Part shown: positions 24,305-34,794 of the stretch, piece after piece
How the letters are laid out: every line of letters begins with the position of its first letter
Numbering within the stretch: the first letter of the stretch is position 1
From: Neoceratodus forsteri
Taxonomy: Eukaryota; Chordata; Ceratodontiformes; Ceratodontidae
Direction: 5' to 3'
Assembly (NCBI GenBank): GCA_016271365.2
Contig: CM028136.1
Coordinates: forward strand, 468,966,001-469,030,000
DNA length: 64,000 bases
The notes under the pieces: generated by a model
The model's database searches: none
What the model was told of the DNA's origin: nothing
Seen by the model: only the letters and a program-made list of their open reading frames with translations
Made by a program: the position numbers and the translations under genes

Positions 24305-27060
24305 AACAGCTTTATGAAACACAAATGGATGCATAGGTTATCACGATAGCGCTGATAAAATGGATTGCACTGATGACATCAGGGGGCTTCCTAAGCAGAG
24401 AGGGAATGGTGAGTAGGTCCACCACCCATCTCCATACAACAGTAGAAACCTACCTAAGGAAACTAGAAAATATACTATAAACAACTAGCTACAAATTATG
24501 ACCTTTGGCACAGAGGAGGGGAAAAAATCCCCTTTTAAGAGGAAGAAACCTCTGGGGATCCAAGGCCTAGGTCACCTTCCCTCCAGGCTGGGGGTAGTTT
24601 ATTTAGTGATGGCTCTGCTGCTTCAATTTAGAAACCCAATCAAAGGGGAGAAAATATTCCAGTTTGGTAGAAAGCTCTCATGATCCCTCTAATGGGAATG
24701 CCATGAAGGGTTGCTTGAGGTCTCTGCAACAGCGGGTACTCTGAAGTGAGAGTGGACCCCCAAGGTGGGAGGAGGACAGCGACAACCACTGAGGCACTCA
24801 GCTGGTCTACTGACTAAAACAAACTGGGTGAACCAAAGGCGGTTGTAGGGAGAATAGCTTTTGAAGGTGCCACGGTGATGCCATAGCCAAAGGAGCACTC
24901 TTGAGCTGTAATGGCCCAACCCTCTGGCAACTGAAGTCTTAAATTCTGCATCAAGAGGTGTGCCATATGACTGCATGCTAAAGCTCCACCCAGAGCAAGG
25001 ACATTCCCACTATGGACCAGATGAGAAGGACCCCGCCCAGAGGTTCAAATGTTCAAGATGTGGACTTCAGGGCTCAGATTTATGAATGACAGCATGAAGC
25101 AATTTTGAGTGCTAGATAGGAGGAGGCCAGGTGAAGCCAGCAGCTGTAGATACTGATAAGGAGACCGGCCTTGAAAGGTTGTGAACAAACTCTGCAACAA
25201 TGAGAACTACCACGGTGGGGCTTGAATGATGGCAAGTGAGCTCTGCAACAATGAGAATTACCAAGGAGAGGCCTGGGTGAGGTAAGAGGCTGCAGTGCAA
25301 GTCAGTGCTTGGTGGTTTGATAGTAGTAGCAACCAGTGGAAAACAAGTCAGCCAAGTCCATTATAGAAGCCTAATTGATGGTGACATAGATGGTAGGTGT
25401 TTTGGCAGTGAGAGACTGAGATGTCAGTGATTGAATCAATGAGAGTTAGTGTAACTGGATCAATGAAGTTTAGCAGATGATTGCTATGGTTTCAGCATGA
25501 ATAGTGAATTGGTATGATTGGCATGAATACCTTAAATGCCAGTAAGGCAGAGTTAGATTATTCCAGTAGGAAGCATTTATAGGCAGTAAGTATTTGCAAT
25601 GCAGTAATGAAAATCAATGACTATCTGAAGCCATGTAGGCTGTGAGGCAAACTTATTGAAGCATGATACCTGAAAGCCATGGAGGCAATGGAGCAGGGCA
25701 GATATATTGCTATATAATAGCATGTTCACACCACTTGAAGTCACAATGCCCCTCTATGACATCATAGTCCCCCATCATGGGAATAACAGGGAAGCCACAA
25801 GTGGAGCACCAGGAGACCAAAAGTAACTGTAATGTTAGTAGGTTAGGAACCCCCTGAAATAGTGGTGGCAATGAATAGGCAGGCTGAATCAGGAAGAGCT
25901 GCTTGAACTGAGAAGCTGCCTGGCAGAGCAAACACTGATAAATTGAGCAGAGCACACTGAACACTAATATTGAATGAACTGAACAAGTAGCTGAGAACAA
26001 CCTAGCACAGCAGGGAATGTTGAGCAACACACAGCACAACAGAGAGTGGCAGCCAGCTATGAGTAGAATGAAGCCAGGACCAGGTGCAATCATTTAAGGT
26101 GAAAGCAAGGAGATAGCAGAGGCAGGAAAAACAGCTGTTTGAGCTGAAGCATACAGATAACAATTGCAGTTGAACTGAGGGTTGCAAAAAATCAGGTGAA
26201 GAAATGAGAGCCTGAATACTGTAACTCAGCACAGGAATAACACAATACAAACAAAGGGCAACAGGATGTTAGGAAAACTACAAAGCCCCCAAAAGAACAC
26301 AAAAAAGACAAGCATAGGAGAACAGGAAAACAAGCACATACAGAGCACACAGCATCTGGATGTAAAACAAATACTAATCAAAGCAGGAGAACACAAAACA
26401 AAAGCCAGCAGAAACCAAGTAGAGTGGGGGGTGGGTGAGATCAAGCCCCAGCAAGCCTCAAGGGGAAGACAGACTGACAGAGCCTCCGGCTGGCAAAGAA
26501 AAAATGCTTCAGAAGGAGGCTGGGAAGAACTGCTTATATAGTTCAGGAAAGGGGCGTGTCTGATTGTTCATCCCAAATGAACTACAGGCATAGCTTTTCA
26601 ATTATACAGTGCCTGCTCATATACATTTCTAGACTAGTACAGTTATTGCCTGCCTTTTCTGTGTATGTTTCATTTCTGTTAATTGACTTTTCTTTATGAC
26701 TCCCTTGTGGAGTTCAATGATCTCAAACATTTTATTTTTAAAAAATCCATGCTTTGGGATCATGTGTACTGAAACAAGCTGCTACTAGCTGTGAAGCTCA
26801 CTCCAGAGAAAACAACTTTCTCTTTTAATATGGGGGAAGGTGGCTGACTGACTGTCTTGCTCCTGCTGAATAAAAGACAGGGAAGCATAATATTAACTGT
26901 CCAAAAACTATTATTCTAGGTCTCTAATGGGAGCAGAATTTAAAAGTAAACACACATCTGCTTGTAGGCAGCCTTCAGGGACATTCTAATAAGGCAGTAC
27001 TGCTCCACAACTGGCTAGTGTAGTATTACTACATCATGTATAAATTCTTTATTGTCAATG
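24305..27060. other. No recognised gene or element
   Basis: Purine-rich plus strand (about 24,400-26,500) gives several long minus-strand frames rich in Leu, Ser and Cys, which I regard as compositional. A short internal repeat (ctctgcaacaatgaga) occurs at about 25,191 and 25,241. Confidence 0.45.
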
Positions 27061-27219
27061 CAACTGGCACTTTTCTGGATGATGTACCGTAACTAACTGA
27101 TTACTTTGTATTGTATTGCCTGCTGTTTTGCTTGTTGTTGTATATGTTTATAAGGGACTTCCTTGCAAATGAGCTTGCTCCATGGATCTTATCCCTTCAC
27201 AATAAAACTGAACTGAACA
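27061..27219 (+). mobile_element. 3' tail of a LINE, probable
   Basis: A T-rich stretch runs into gacttccttgcaaatgagctt, a short hairpin-like motif, then aataaaactgaactgaac, a simple-repeat tail. This resembles the ends of L2-type LINEs. There is no coding part, so the assignment is tentative. Confidence 0.4.
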
Positions 27220-28427
27220 GTCATCTCTGCAGTCCAGCATGTCTACTGCATTCTTGCGGGGGAGGGAGGCTCACAGAATACAGAAGAAAACTAGATAGAA
27301 GAAGAAAAACACCCTGATAGTGGTCAGCTAGCAAGGCACAGAGAAATACCAAAGGACAGAATGTGTAGCATAATAGACTTACATAGAGGAAAGAAAAGGT
27401 GAAGTTTATTTTACTGCTAGTGTTTACTTTATGCCCTGGATATCTCTCGTTTGGCACCATGGTGGAAACTTTATCACAGCAGGGCAGCTTTAAACATAAT
27501 TACAGTTTTCTAACTGGAATAGGGTCCCTATCCCTATCACAGTCCTCCTTTAAAACAATGGTCCCATCTAGGGTCCCAGTTCAGTAAAATGAGATTGCCC
27601 AAATCCTATTGGCAGATGGCATAAAAGTATTGTGCTTATAGTATGTCTGTGCCTTCTGTGCCTGTTTGGAGTTGGTCCTGGAATGGGTAGCTACTGTGGA
27701 GTAAACTGTTAGTGCAGATATCCATGATGCAGACAGCACTGTTCAACTTGCACCCTCCCAGGTTCAGAGGTTGGTTTTGTGTCCTGTGCTGATCATCTTT
27801 GTAGTCTGGCTGGCAGAGGTGACTTGTCAAAAGTCTTCAAAGTGGTGGTGCTGGGGATATGATCATCATGAATATGCCATTGTACAAACTATGGGAACTT
27901 TGCACAGGTGATTCTTGATTGAAATTGGAGGAGCTCAGTTGCCTAGCAGCAGGATGAACCAACCACTCACACCTAGGCAAGTTAGAGTTACGGGCATAAC
28001 CTTGCTGTGGCTGTAAGTGTCTGACAGACTGACAGTTTGACAGCAACTGGTTTCTTGTGGCAAAAGCGGAAAAGGTGCTATGATGGTGGCATGAAGAAAC
28101 CATTGGTAAAGTCAACAGCACAGTGGCACAGTTCTAGGTGCTATCTTTAACCTGCCATATGGCTGAAAATACCAAAGCACCCCATTGATAAGCCCTCATA
28201 GTGTGCCCCATATTTACAGTTCTCAGGTCCTGGGTATTGGGGAGAGGTTTAAATTGTCACATTACTGGGAGAAAAGAGGTATTAGGCACTCCATTCATTT
28301 TGTAGATGCCCCTTGTATGATAGCACATAAGCTTAATCAGTGGTCTCCCCCTTTCTTGTAAGCTGGATTCTGGTATTGTTGTAGGTTTTGGTCACCTAGG
28401 AAGACCTGAGGAAACAGTTCAGAACAA
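27220..28427. other. No recognised gene
   Basis: Short frames on both strands without motifs. Confidence 0.4.
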
Positions 28428-28878
28428 GAAGAATAATCAGCATTCATATAGTGCTTTTCATACACAATGTATACCAAACCATTTTACAATCAATGCTAGA
28501 CTGTAGTGAAGTGACTGAATGTGTAGTCGCGGCCATATCACACATCAGCACCCACACACAGCCTGGACAATTGCATGAACTGTTTTTTGGGAAGGGGAAT
28601 ATTAGCCAGGACACCAGGGGAAGTCCCCTTTTTTTGCAAAGAGTGCCTTGGGTTCTTTTACTTCTAACTGAACACCCACCAGGACAGCACCAGGATGGGT
28701 AGAAGGGACCTCGGTTTAACAATTCATCTGAAGGACAGCACACCTCAAGAGTACAGCACCCCCAATACTGCACTCAGGTGCCAGTATTTAGGAATGAGTC
28801 CATCCTCGGTGTGGGATGAGAACCCACAACCTTCTGGCCAAGAGGCGGATGTGCTACCAACTGAGCCACTCTGACACC
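28428..28878 (-). mobile_element. tRNA-headed SINE with a conserved vertebrate SINE body
   Basis: Read on the minus strand, it begins with a tRNA-like promoter: A-box gtggctcagttggtagc and B-box-like gggttctcatccc. The body contains gtattgggggtgctgtac, gttaaaccgaggtcc and ctggtgtcctggct, motifs I associate with a widespread vertebrate SINE body (V-SINE-like; name uncertain). It ends with aaaagcactatatgaatgc and a short attatt tail. This is not a functional tRNA gene, because the tRNA-like part continues into the SINE body. No clear target duplication is visible. Confidence 0.8.
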
Positions 28879-28959
28879 TGACACCTTAGGCAGTTCTTTT
28901 CTGGAGATGTCTGTGGTGGGTAATTCATGCATGCCTTGTGCTGTACCAATAATCAAGTG

Positions 28960-29590
28960 AGCAGGCTACAGCATTTTAAATTTAATTTGGGCTCCATACA
29001 GCTGCTTCTTAATGGATTTGTATGGTTGCTGCTTGGCACAGATGGCTAGGGTAACATTGCTAAAAGATGGTAAAGCAATGGCCCTCCAAGGACAGCTGCA
29101 GCTGTTGTCTTGTTTGTGCCTAAATATGAAGTTTGTCTTGGTAATTAAAGTATTTTAATATGATGGCTCTGGGTCACTCTTCTAGAGGTGGCTGCAGTCC
29201 AAGGGACCTAGGAGTCCTCTTGTTTATGTACTCAGTCCAGTTTTTGGTGGTCCTGCTGTGGTGTGAAGTAGTTTCGGAACAAAACACAACCTATTCTGGC
29301 CCTCTGATTTTTATGGTATTCCCACTATATCCAGATTATTTCTTTGGCTGCATGCCTCCTGGTCTTCTGTTCTGTCTTCAAGTTTGCTGACCTTTCTTAA
29401 TTCAGAGATTTTGGCATCATCTCTCACCTGTTTGTCCTCTGTTGAACTTATCCAAGTTTCGGTATCAGATGCTTGGGTGGTCAGCTATTCAAGGGCAGAC
29501 TTGAAAGACTTGAAATCTGTATCCTTGTCTACTAGGCTCAGCTTCATGGAGGTGACTTCTGTGAAAAATCTAATTTGTCAGGGACAAATT
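28960..29590 (-). pseudogene. L1/Tx1-type ORF1 fragment (coiled coil plus RRM start)
   Basis: Minus-strand codons contain the junction typical of L1-clade ORF1 proteins: a coiled coil ending in KLEDRTEDQEA, then QRNNLDIVGIP, the start of the RRM. The ORF1 product is an RNA-binding chaperone that packages LINE RNA. Stops and frame breaks are present; later traces (FIFRHKQDN) lie further down the minus strand. No ORF2 sequence follows next to it. Confidence 0.65.
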
Positions 29591-30059
29591 CAGTTGTGGC
29601 ACTGTAGAGGAGAGTCCATTAGCAAGACAGATTTGTGTCTTTTCAGGGCTTGGGAGTCGGGAGGTTTTGGTAGAGCCCCGGGCCCAGAGGAAACCCACAT
29701 TTGCTCACATTCTCCATCTACCATCAGTTCCAAAGTTGCTCAGTGGTTGCCTGAGATGTCAGACTAACACCTCCGATTCCTCAAAAGAGTTATCTTTAGC
29801 TATGTGTATGACTGTGTTCCTATAGCTGAGAGGGAAGCTGCCTCTCACTCTGCTTGCATCACGTGATCTCCAGTCTGCTAATTCTGGAAAACTGGTCTGG
29901 CAGGATATGTTCTGTATGAATTAATACCTGTTGTACCACTGAAATGGATGACCCAGTGTCCCTCAATCCCTGGGTTACCTTCACGTTTACCAACAGAGGG
30001 GTGAAAACTGCAATCCAGGTACAGGCCATTACCTGTTGAGAGCTTTCAGAGGTACCCCC

Positions 30060-30765
30060 CCAGATGCACTCACACCTTTTGCCATATGTTTTGAACAGTC
30101 ATATGACAGGTGTCCCAGTTTTTGCCAGATATCGCACCTGCATTACTCTGACTCCTTACTTGGAAACCATTTTGCTTCCCTTTTTGTTCAGGCATAGACT
30201 GGCTTCCTGTAGCCCTCCCTTCCCCCACCATGGGTTCCCTAAAATCCCATGATGTCCCTTCCCCATTGTTTTTGGACAGAGTGAGTGGTTGGCTGGATGC
30301 GAACTGATCAGCCCTCTCAGCTGCTTCCTTTATAGATCCTGGAGACCTATCCAACAACCATATTCTCAACTCCTTTGCTACAGTCTTCCATGAGGAGGAA
30401 ATCTTTTATCTCTTCCACAGAGCTAGTCTATTCATCCTCTGACCATTGCTCTAACAGACTGCTAGTTGCACACACATTTCAGAATAGCTATCTCATGGTG
30501 CCTTCCTTAAACCTTTACATTTTTGTCTATAGACCTTGAGAGCTAATTCAAAGCATTTTAACAAGGCATTTTCACTTTGTTGTAGTCCATACAGTCCTCA
30601 TTGTCCATTCTAATGAAGTCTTCTAATGCTCTGCATGTAAGGAGTGGCAAAAGGTAATTTGCCCAAGAAATCCTGTCCAATTCAAATTGCCCACAAATTC
30701 TCTCAAAAGTTTTGTAGAAACAAATCAAGATTATTATAAGGCAAGACATATTTAAGTATTCTGAT
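30060..30765 (-). pseudogene. Decayed retroelement gag with SCAN-like capsid segment
   Basis: Minus-strand codons (30,749-30,558, then 30,369-30,070, with degraded codons between) resemble the capsid C-terminal region of Gypsy/Gmr1-type gag. A FYKTFERIC start is followed by WANYLLPLLTCRALEDFI, a DYNKVK block and a WLLDRSPGSIKEAAERADQF helix. The plus-strand gag at 43.4-43.8 kb has the same block order (ALED/DYxxVK, then a basic linker). No intact zinc knuckle follows, only a possible remnant near CHMT. No LTRs or pol are recognised around it. Confidence 0.5.
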
Positions 30766-31392
30766 TGGTTGCCAGAGTTCTAGTAGGGTTACGTTAACCC
30801 ACGTTACCCTATCATCTCAAGCCTGATCACTGCATATGTTTTTATCATCATTATGAATGGAGTCCCAGCTATTCCCCATAGACTCTCATTTTTACATATA
30901 AAAACATGGCTGTCTCAGTGTCAGACCCCCTATCTCAGAGCACACACTCACACAGCATTAAGGGCATCAATAGACTGGCACTCAGCAAGTTGACAGTTAA
31001 AAATGCTAAGCAGCAACAAAAAAAGTGGTCTCTATTGTAAATGTGGTACCCTCCACCTCCACACACTCCTGTAACCCCAGTTGTCACAGTGCTAGGTTCC
31101 TCTATCATTTGGCTATAAACTTTACAGTTTTTAAAAATTACCTGTCTCATTCCCTGATCCTCTCCATCAGTCTTGACACAGCACATATGTGGGTGGAGAG
31201 GGGGTTCCTGTTTGAGTTCCTTTGTCTTGTGTTTGTATTCTGTTTCTGTTTTAGTCCCACTGAAGAGCTGGATCGGGGGGGTGATGAGTTCTGATTTTAT
31301 AACTCATTCGCATACATTTGAGTGTCTGACAGTACATCCTTTATCATCCAAATACATTTACTTAGACTGGCAAAAGAACTGGAGGAATTGTA
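30766..31392. other. No recognised gene
   Basis: Non-coding DNA; short frames on both strands only. Confidence 0.4.
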
Positions 31393-31519
31393 TTATTGGA
31401 ATGTTTAAAAAGCTGAAACTTTGCTTCTGAGCATGCGCAGTGCAAACATCATTACATCATCTCACAGTACTACTGCGCTTGCTCAGAAGCAAACTTTCAG
31501 CTTTTTAAATGTTGAAATA
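31393..31519. mobile_element. Foldback MITE, 127 bp
   Basis: Arms of about 48 bp share atgtttaaaaagctgaaa, tttgcttctgagca and gcgcagt, in inverted order, around a short spacer. No ORF. It is unrelated in sequence to the CAATAAG hairpins. Confidence 0.75.
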
Positions 31520-31858
31520 GTATCGTTAGGCTTCTTGTTTTACAAAAGTAATTGCATTCATTGGTAGAGCCGATAATATATCTCCAAAATCAATCATCCA
31601 CTCTTATGGAGTTGGTACTCATCCGTTATGAAGTTTACCACCCATTGCCATTGCAGCACCTGAGACAGTCCCAAAGATAAACAAATGTCACCATGAAAAC
31701 CATTACAGCACTGTGTCATGCTTTGTCATGATGGCTTTGCATTACACATCTTGAAACTAGCGGAAGGACTATTTTATTTAAAAAAAAGCAACTTTCTATA
31801 ACTATTTAATTTCAGAAATGGACAAATTTAATAAAAAAAATTGCAATTATAATAATAG

Positions 31859-32004
31859 CAATAAGGCATCACCAGGAGTTAGATTAACAATCGGTTAATC
31901 ACCCCCCTTGGGGCAATATGGCACTTGACTGTGCCTTGTGCCATATTACACCCCAAGGGGGTTATTAAAAAACTGTTAATCTAACTCCTGGTCATACCTT
32001 ATTG
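31859..32004. mobile_element. Foldback MITE, 146 bp, termini CAATAAG
   Basis: Nearly perfect inverted arms: caataaggcat...accaggagttagattaaca, acccccttgggg and aatatggcac are all repeated in inverted form, ending in ccttattg. Related by its ends to the element at 3,873-4,014. Confidence 0.85.
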
Positions 32005-32148
32005 ATTAATAATCCCCCTTCTAATACTTGGGAAACATTTTGGAATTCATTTTGGCTTACACAGTATTACTCTGTATTTGTAAAGGTGGAAGGAGACACT
32101 GGGCCCATCGAGACCACCTTCCCTACACATTGTAGGCTGTATTATAAG

Positions 32149-32409
32149 CTATCCCAGGAGATATTTATCCAGTTCTGTTTTAAATGAATTAAAACAAGAT
32201 AGATTTCTGAGATTATAGGGTAGAGAATTCCATAAAGTGGTGGCTCTTGTTGAAAGTAATGCTGCTGTTTGGAAGTTAATACTTTGGGGATCCAACCCCT
32301 TGTACCCCTGATGCCAGTACTTATGATGTGTGGTGTGGTGTGTCTTCTGGAACAGAATCTCCATTCTTGTGCTGGTGCTGTCTTTCTTGCTCCTCATACT
32401 GTTTCTCAC
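32149..32409 (-). pseudogene. C-terminal end of a CR1/L2-group LINE ORF2
   Basis: An 86-codon minus-strand frame ends with STRATTLWNSLPYNLRNL, then FNSFKTELDKYLL. This is the standard C-terminus of CR1/L2/Jockey-type ORF2 (LWNSLP...FKxxLxxYLL). The part with RT motifs is missing, as expected for a 5'-truncated insertion. Sequence down to about 32,040 may be its 3' UTR. Confidence 0.7.
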
Positions 32410-32477
32410 ACTTCTCTCTCATTTGGATCTCATGTTCTCTCAGCTGAATCCCACACTAGCACTGCCTTTCTTGTTCC

Positions 32478-32500
32478 TCTCTCTCTCTCTCTCTCTCTCT
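32478..32500. repeat. (TC)n microsatellite
   Basis: A TC run of about 23 bp. Confidence 0.9.
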
Positions 32501-32509
32501 CCTCTCCAG

Positions 32510-34319
32510 CTTTATCCTCTGCAGCTCTGCATGTGCCTTTTGTCTCCCAGCCTCTGCTTTTGCCTTATCCAGGGTGAGCTCCAGTTTTACCATTTGTAAC
32601 CAGTCTACTTGTGTAGCTGCCCAGTTGTGGGCTCAGGCTCATCGGCACTCTCCCTAGCTTCCATCTCATTACTTTGGCCAGCAGTGACCACTTTTGCACT
32701 ACTTCCTTGGTCACCTTTTTCCAAGGACATGTATGAGGTTTGCCCATGGCTGGCCTTCCTCAAAAACAAGCCCTCTCCTTTTGCACAGCTCCTCAAGGTG
32801 TGCCAACTACAACTTTTTTTATGGTCCAGACATAATGCCTTCTAGGTGTCTATTCTTATAACGAAATGATATACCCTGTTCTGTGTCTGGACAGATAATC
32901 TTTTTATTGGCAATTTGTTTCAGATCCCAGCCACTGCCTCCAGTTTTTCACAGACTGGTCCTCTCCCAGAACTCAACCTGTGACTGTTAACAAGTTTTCT
33001 AAGCTCTTCAGATGCCAGCAAGGTTACCTGGATATGCTGCCACTACTCAGCGTGATCCATACTCAGAGTATCTCTACATATGAATCCCACCAGAGCTTAT
33101 TCCCATATAAAAGACTATGGTAAGGATGCACTTTTAGCTCCTTACCAAAGTGCAAATGACCCACCCTTTGTCACAGCTGAGAACAACTCACTTTAAATAT
33201 GGTAACTCTAGCCTTCCTCTTTGAAGATGGATCACAGCTTTGGTCAATTTAGCCCAGTTATCTGTACCAGAAATGACTTTGTCACAGATAGCATGAAGTA
33301 TATAAAAATAATATTTAATACTTCAAGATATTCACACATGATACGTGATAACACACTAAAACTATGGGGGCTACTGTATATCTATAAAAAAAATGCAGAT
33401 GGAAACAGAAAACACACAGACTAACCTAACTCGCTTTTATCTAAATACTAAGCAAAGTAGACAGTTACCCAACTATAAACTATCTGAGTTAAGGCAGACT
33501 CAGACCCTTGATGTTGCTCACTCACAGTCTCAGTCTTAACTGCCTTCTCAGGGTTAAACACAGACTCCAGATGCCTTCACTTTGCCAGCCTACCATGCCA
33601 CATAATCATTCAGGTCTCCCTGACATCACAGGTTCCACCCCCTCTTCATTCCCTGGGGAATCACCTTTCTGGAGAACTGGTCCAAACTACTTTTCAATCT
33701 CCAGCTAGGTTATACAGATTCCTATCACAGCATTTTGTTCCCCCATCTGTCTTACTCCATAGGGGTTCTGTTTCCTGCCTTGGTCTTTTTTACACTCACA
33801 ACATGTCTTTTTAGTTATGAAAGGAAAGCAGCCCCTTTGAAATTAAACCCCACAACAGTCATTTTGATGACAGGCATTCTTGCTGTCCACAACAACAAGG
33901 ATTCTCCAGCCAGCCCATTCTGAAAGATTGTAATGTGTTTTCCCATATCATGTAAGACATTTTACCAAATAAAAATAGATAGTAGGATAAAAAACTACAA
34001 GTTGCCACAGGTACTGTTTGCTGGCTTAAGTTATTTCTATGTGGGGTGGTAGTCATAATGAATGATTAATACACAGTTCCCTGAGCACTGCTTTGACACT
34101 ATCAAATGCCCATCTTCAATTCCATGTGAGAAGCTTAGATCTTGGTACCGATGAACAAAACTGTCTCCAGCAATATAAACTGAGCTAAATTCTTTGGCTT
34201 TGTTTAGCAGTTTGTCTCTCTGGTAGGTAATCTCTATGACAACCAAAGTGTGCAGCAACTCTATGTTAGTAGTCTTCTTCCATAGCTTAATTCTTTATGT
34301 CTGAGGCACCACAAAGCCA
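32510..34319. other. No recognised gene
   Basis: Non-coding. Short frames on both strands have no motif. Confidence 0.45.
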
Positions 34320-34750
34320 TTTAGATCCCTAAAACAAGATTGAGATAGTATTGAAATAAACTGTTCTGGATTCTGTCCCCCACCACCCCTTCCAGAATAC
34401 CCAAGATGTGAATGTTTATGGGTCTCACTGAGTTTTCAAAGCTTTTCAGACAAAAACATAACAGTATATTTTCTTTGACTGGGCAGTTTACAGCAGTAAA
34501 CATTTTGTTAGTGGCTTCAGTTGCCTGTTTTGATTCAGCCACTGTATTCATCACTTTTGATTTGAGGACAGTCACCCTGATATTGAAGGTTGTTAGCTTT
34601 TCTGATAGCTTCTTCACTGCCCCCAATGCTGCATCCATCATAGCATTGAGAGTCAGCTCAGCTTCCACAGAACCTCTACTAGTCTGTAAAATAAAATTCT
34701 GGACCTGTAGGCCATTATGGCATTGGTTAGCCTGGATTTGGTGGCTATAT
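34320..34750 (-). pseudogene. L1/Tx1-type ORF1 fragment
   Basis: A long minus-strand frame contains a coiled-coil stretch (ALGAVKKLSEKLTTFNIRV, then VLKSKVMNTVAES) followed by a decayed RRM start, SFENSVRPINIHILGILEG. This resembles the usual ENxxRRxNIRIxGIPEG junction. The upstream codons of the open frame (above about 34,700) belong to the abutting CR1 element in reverse and are not ORF1. Confidence 0.65.
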
Positions 34751-34794
34751 GGTACATGGTACACTGAGCACCATGACTGGAGCATGGCCATAAT

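Noticed and set aside
25710..26541. Several long frames in the 25.7-26.5 kb region
   Set aside because: Both strands are open because of purine/pyrimidine bias; no conserved motif, splice pattern or element signature could be found.
28800..28878. tRNA gene on the minus strand
   Set aside because: A- and B-boxes are present, but the sequence continues directly into a SINE body, so it is a SINE promoter.
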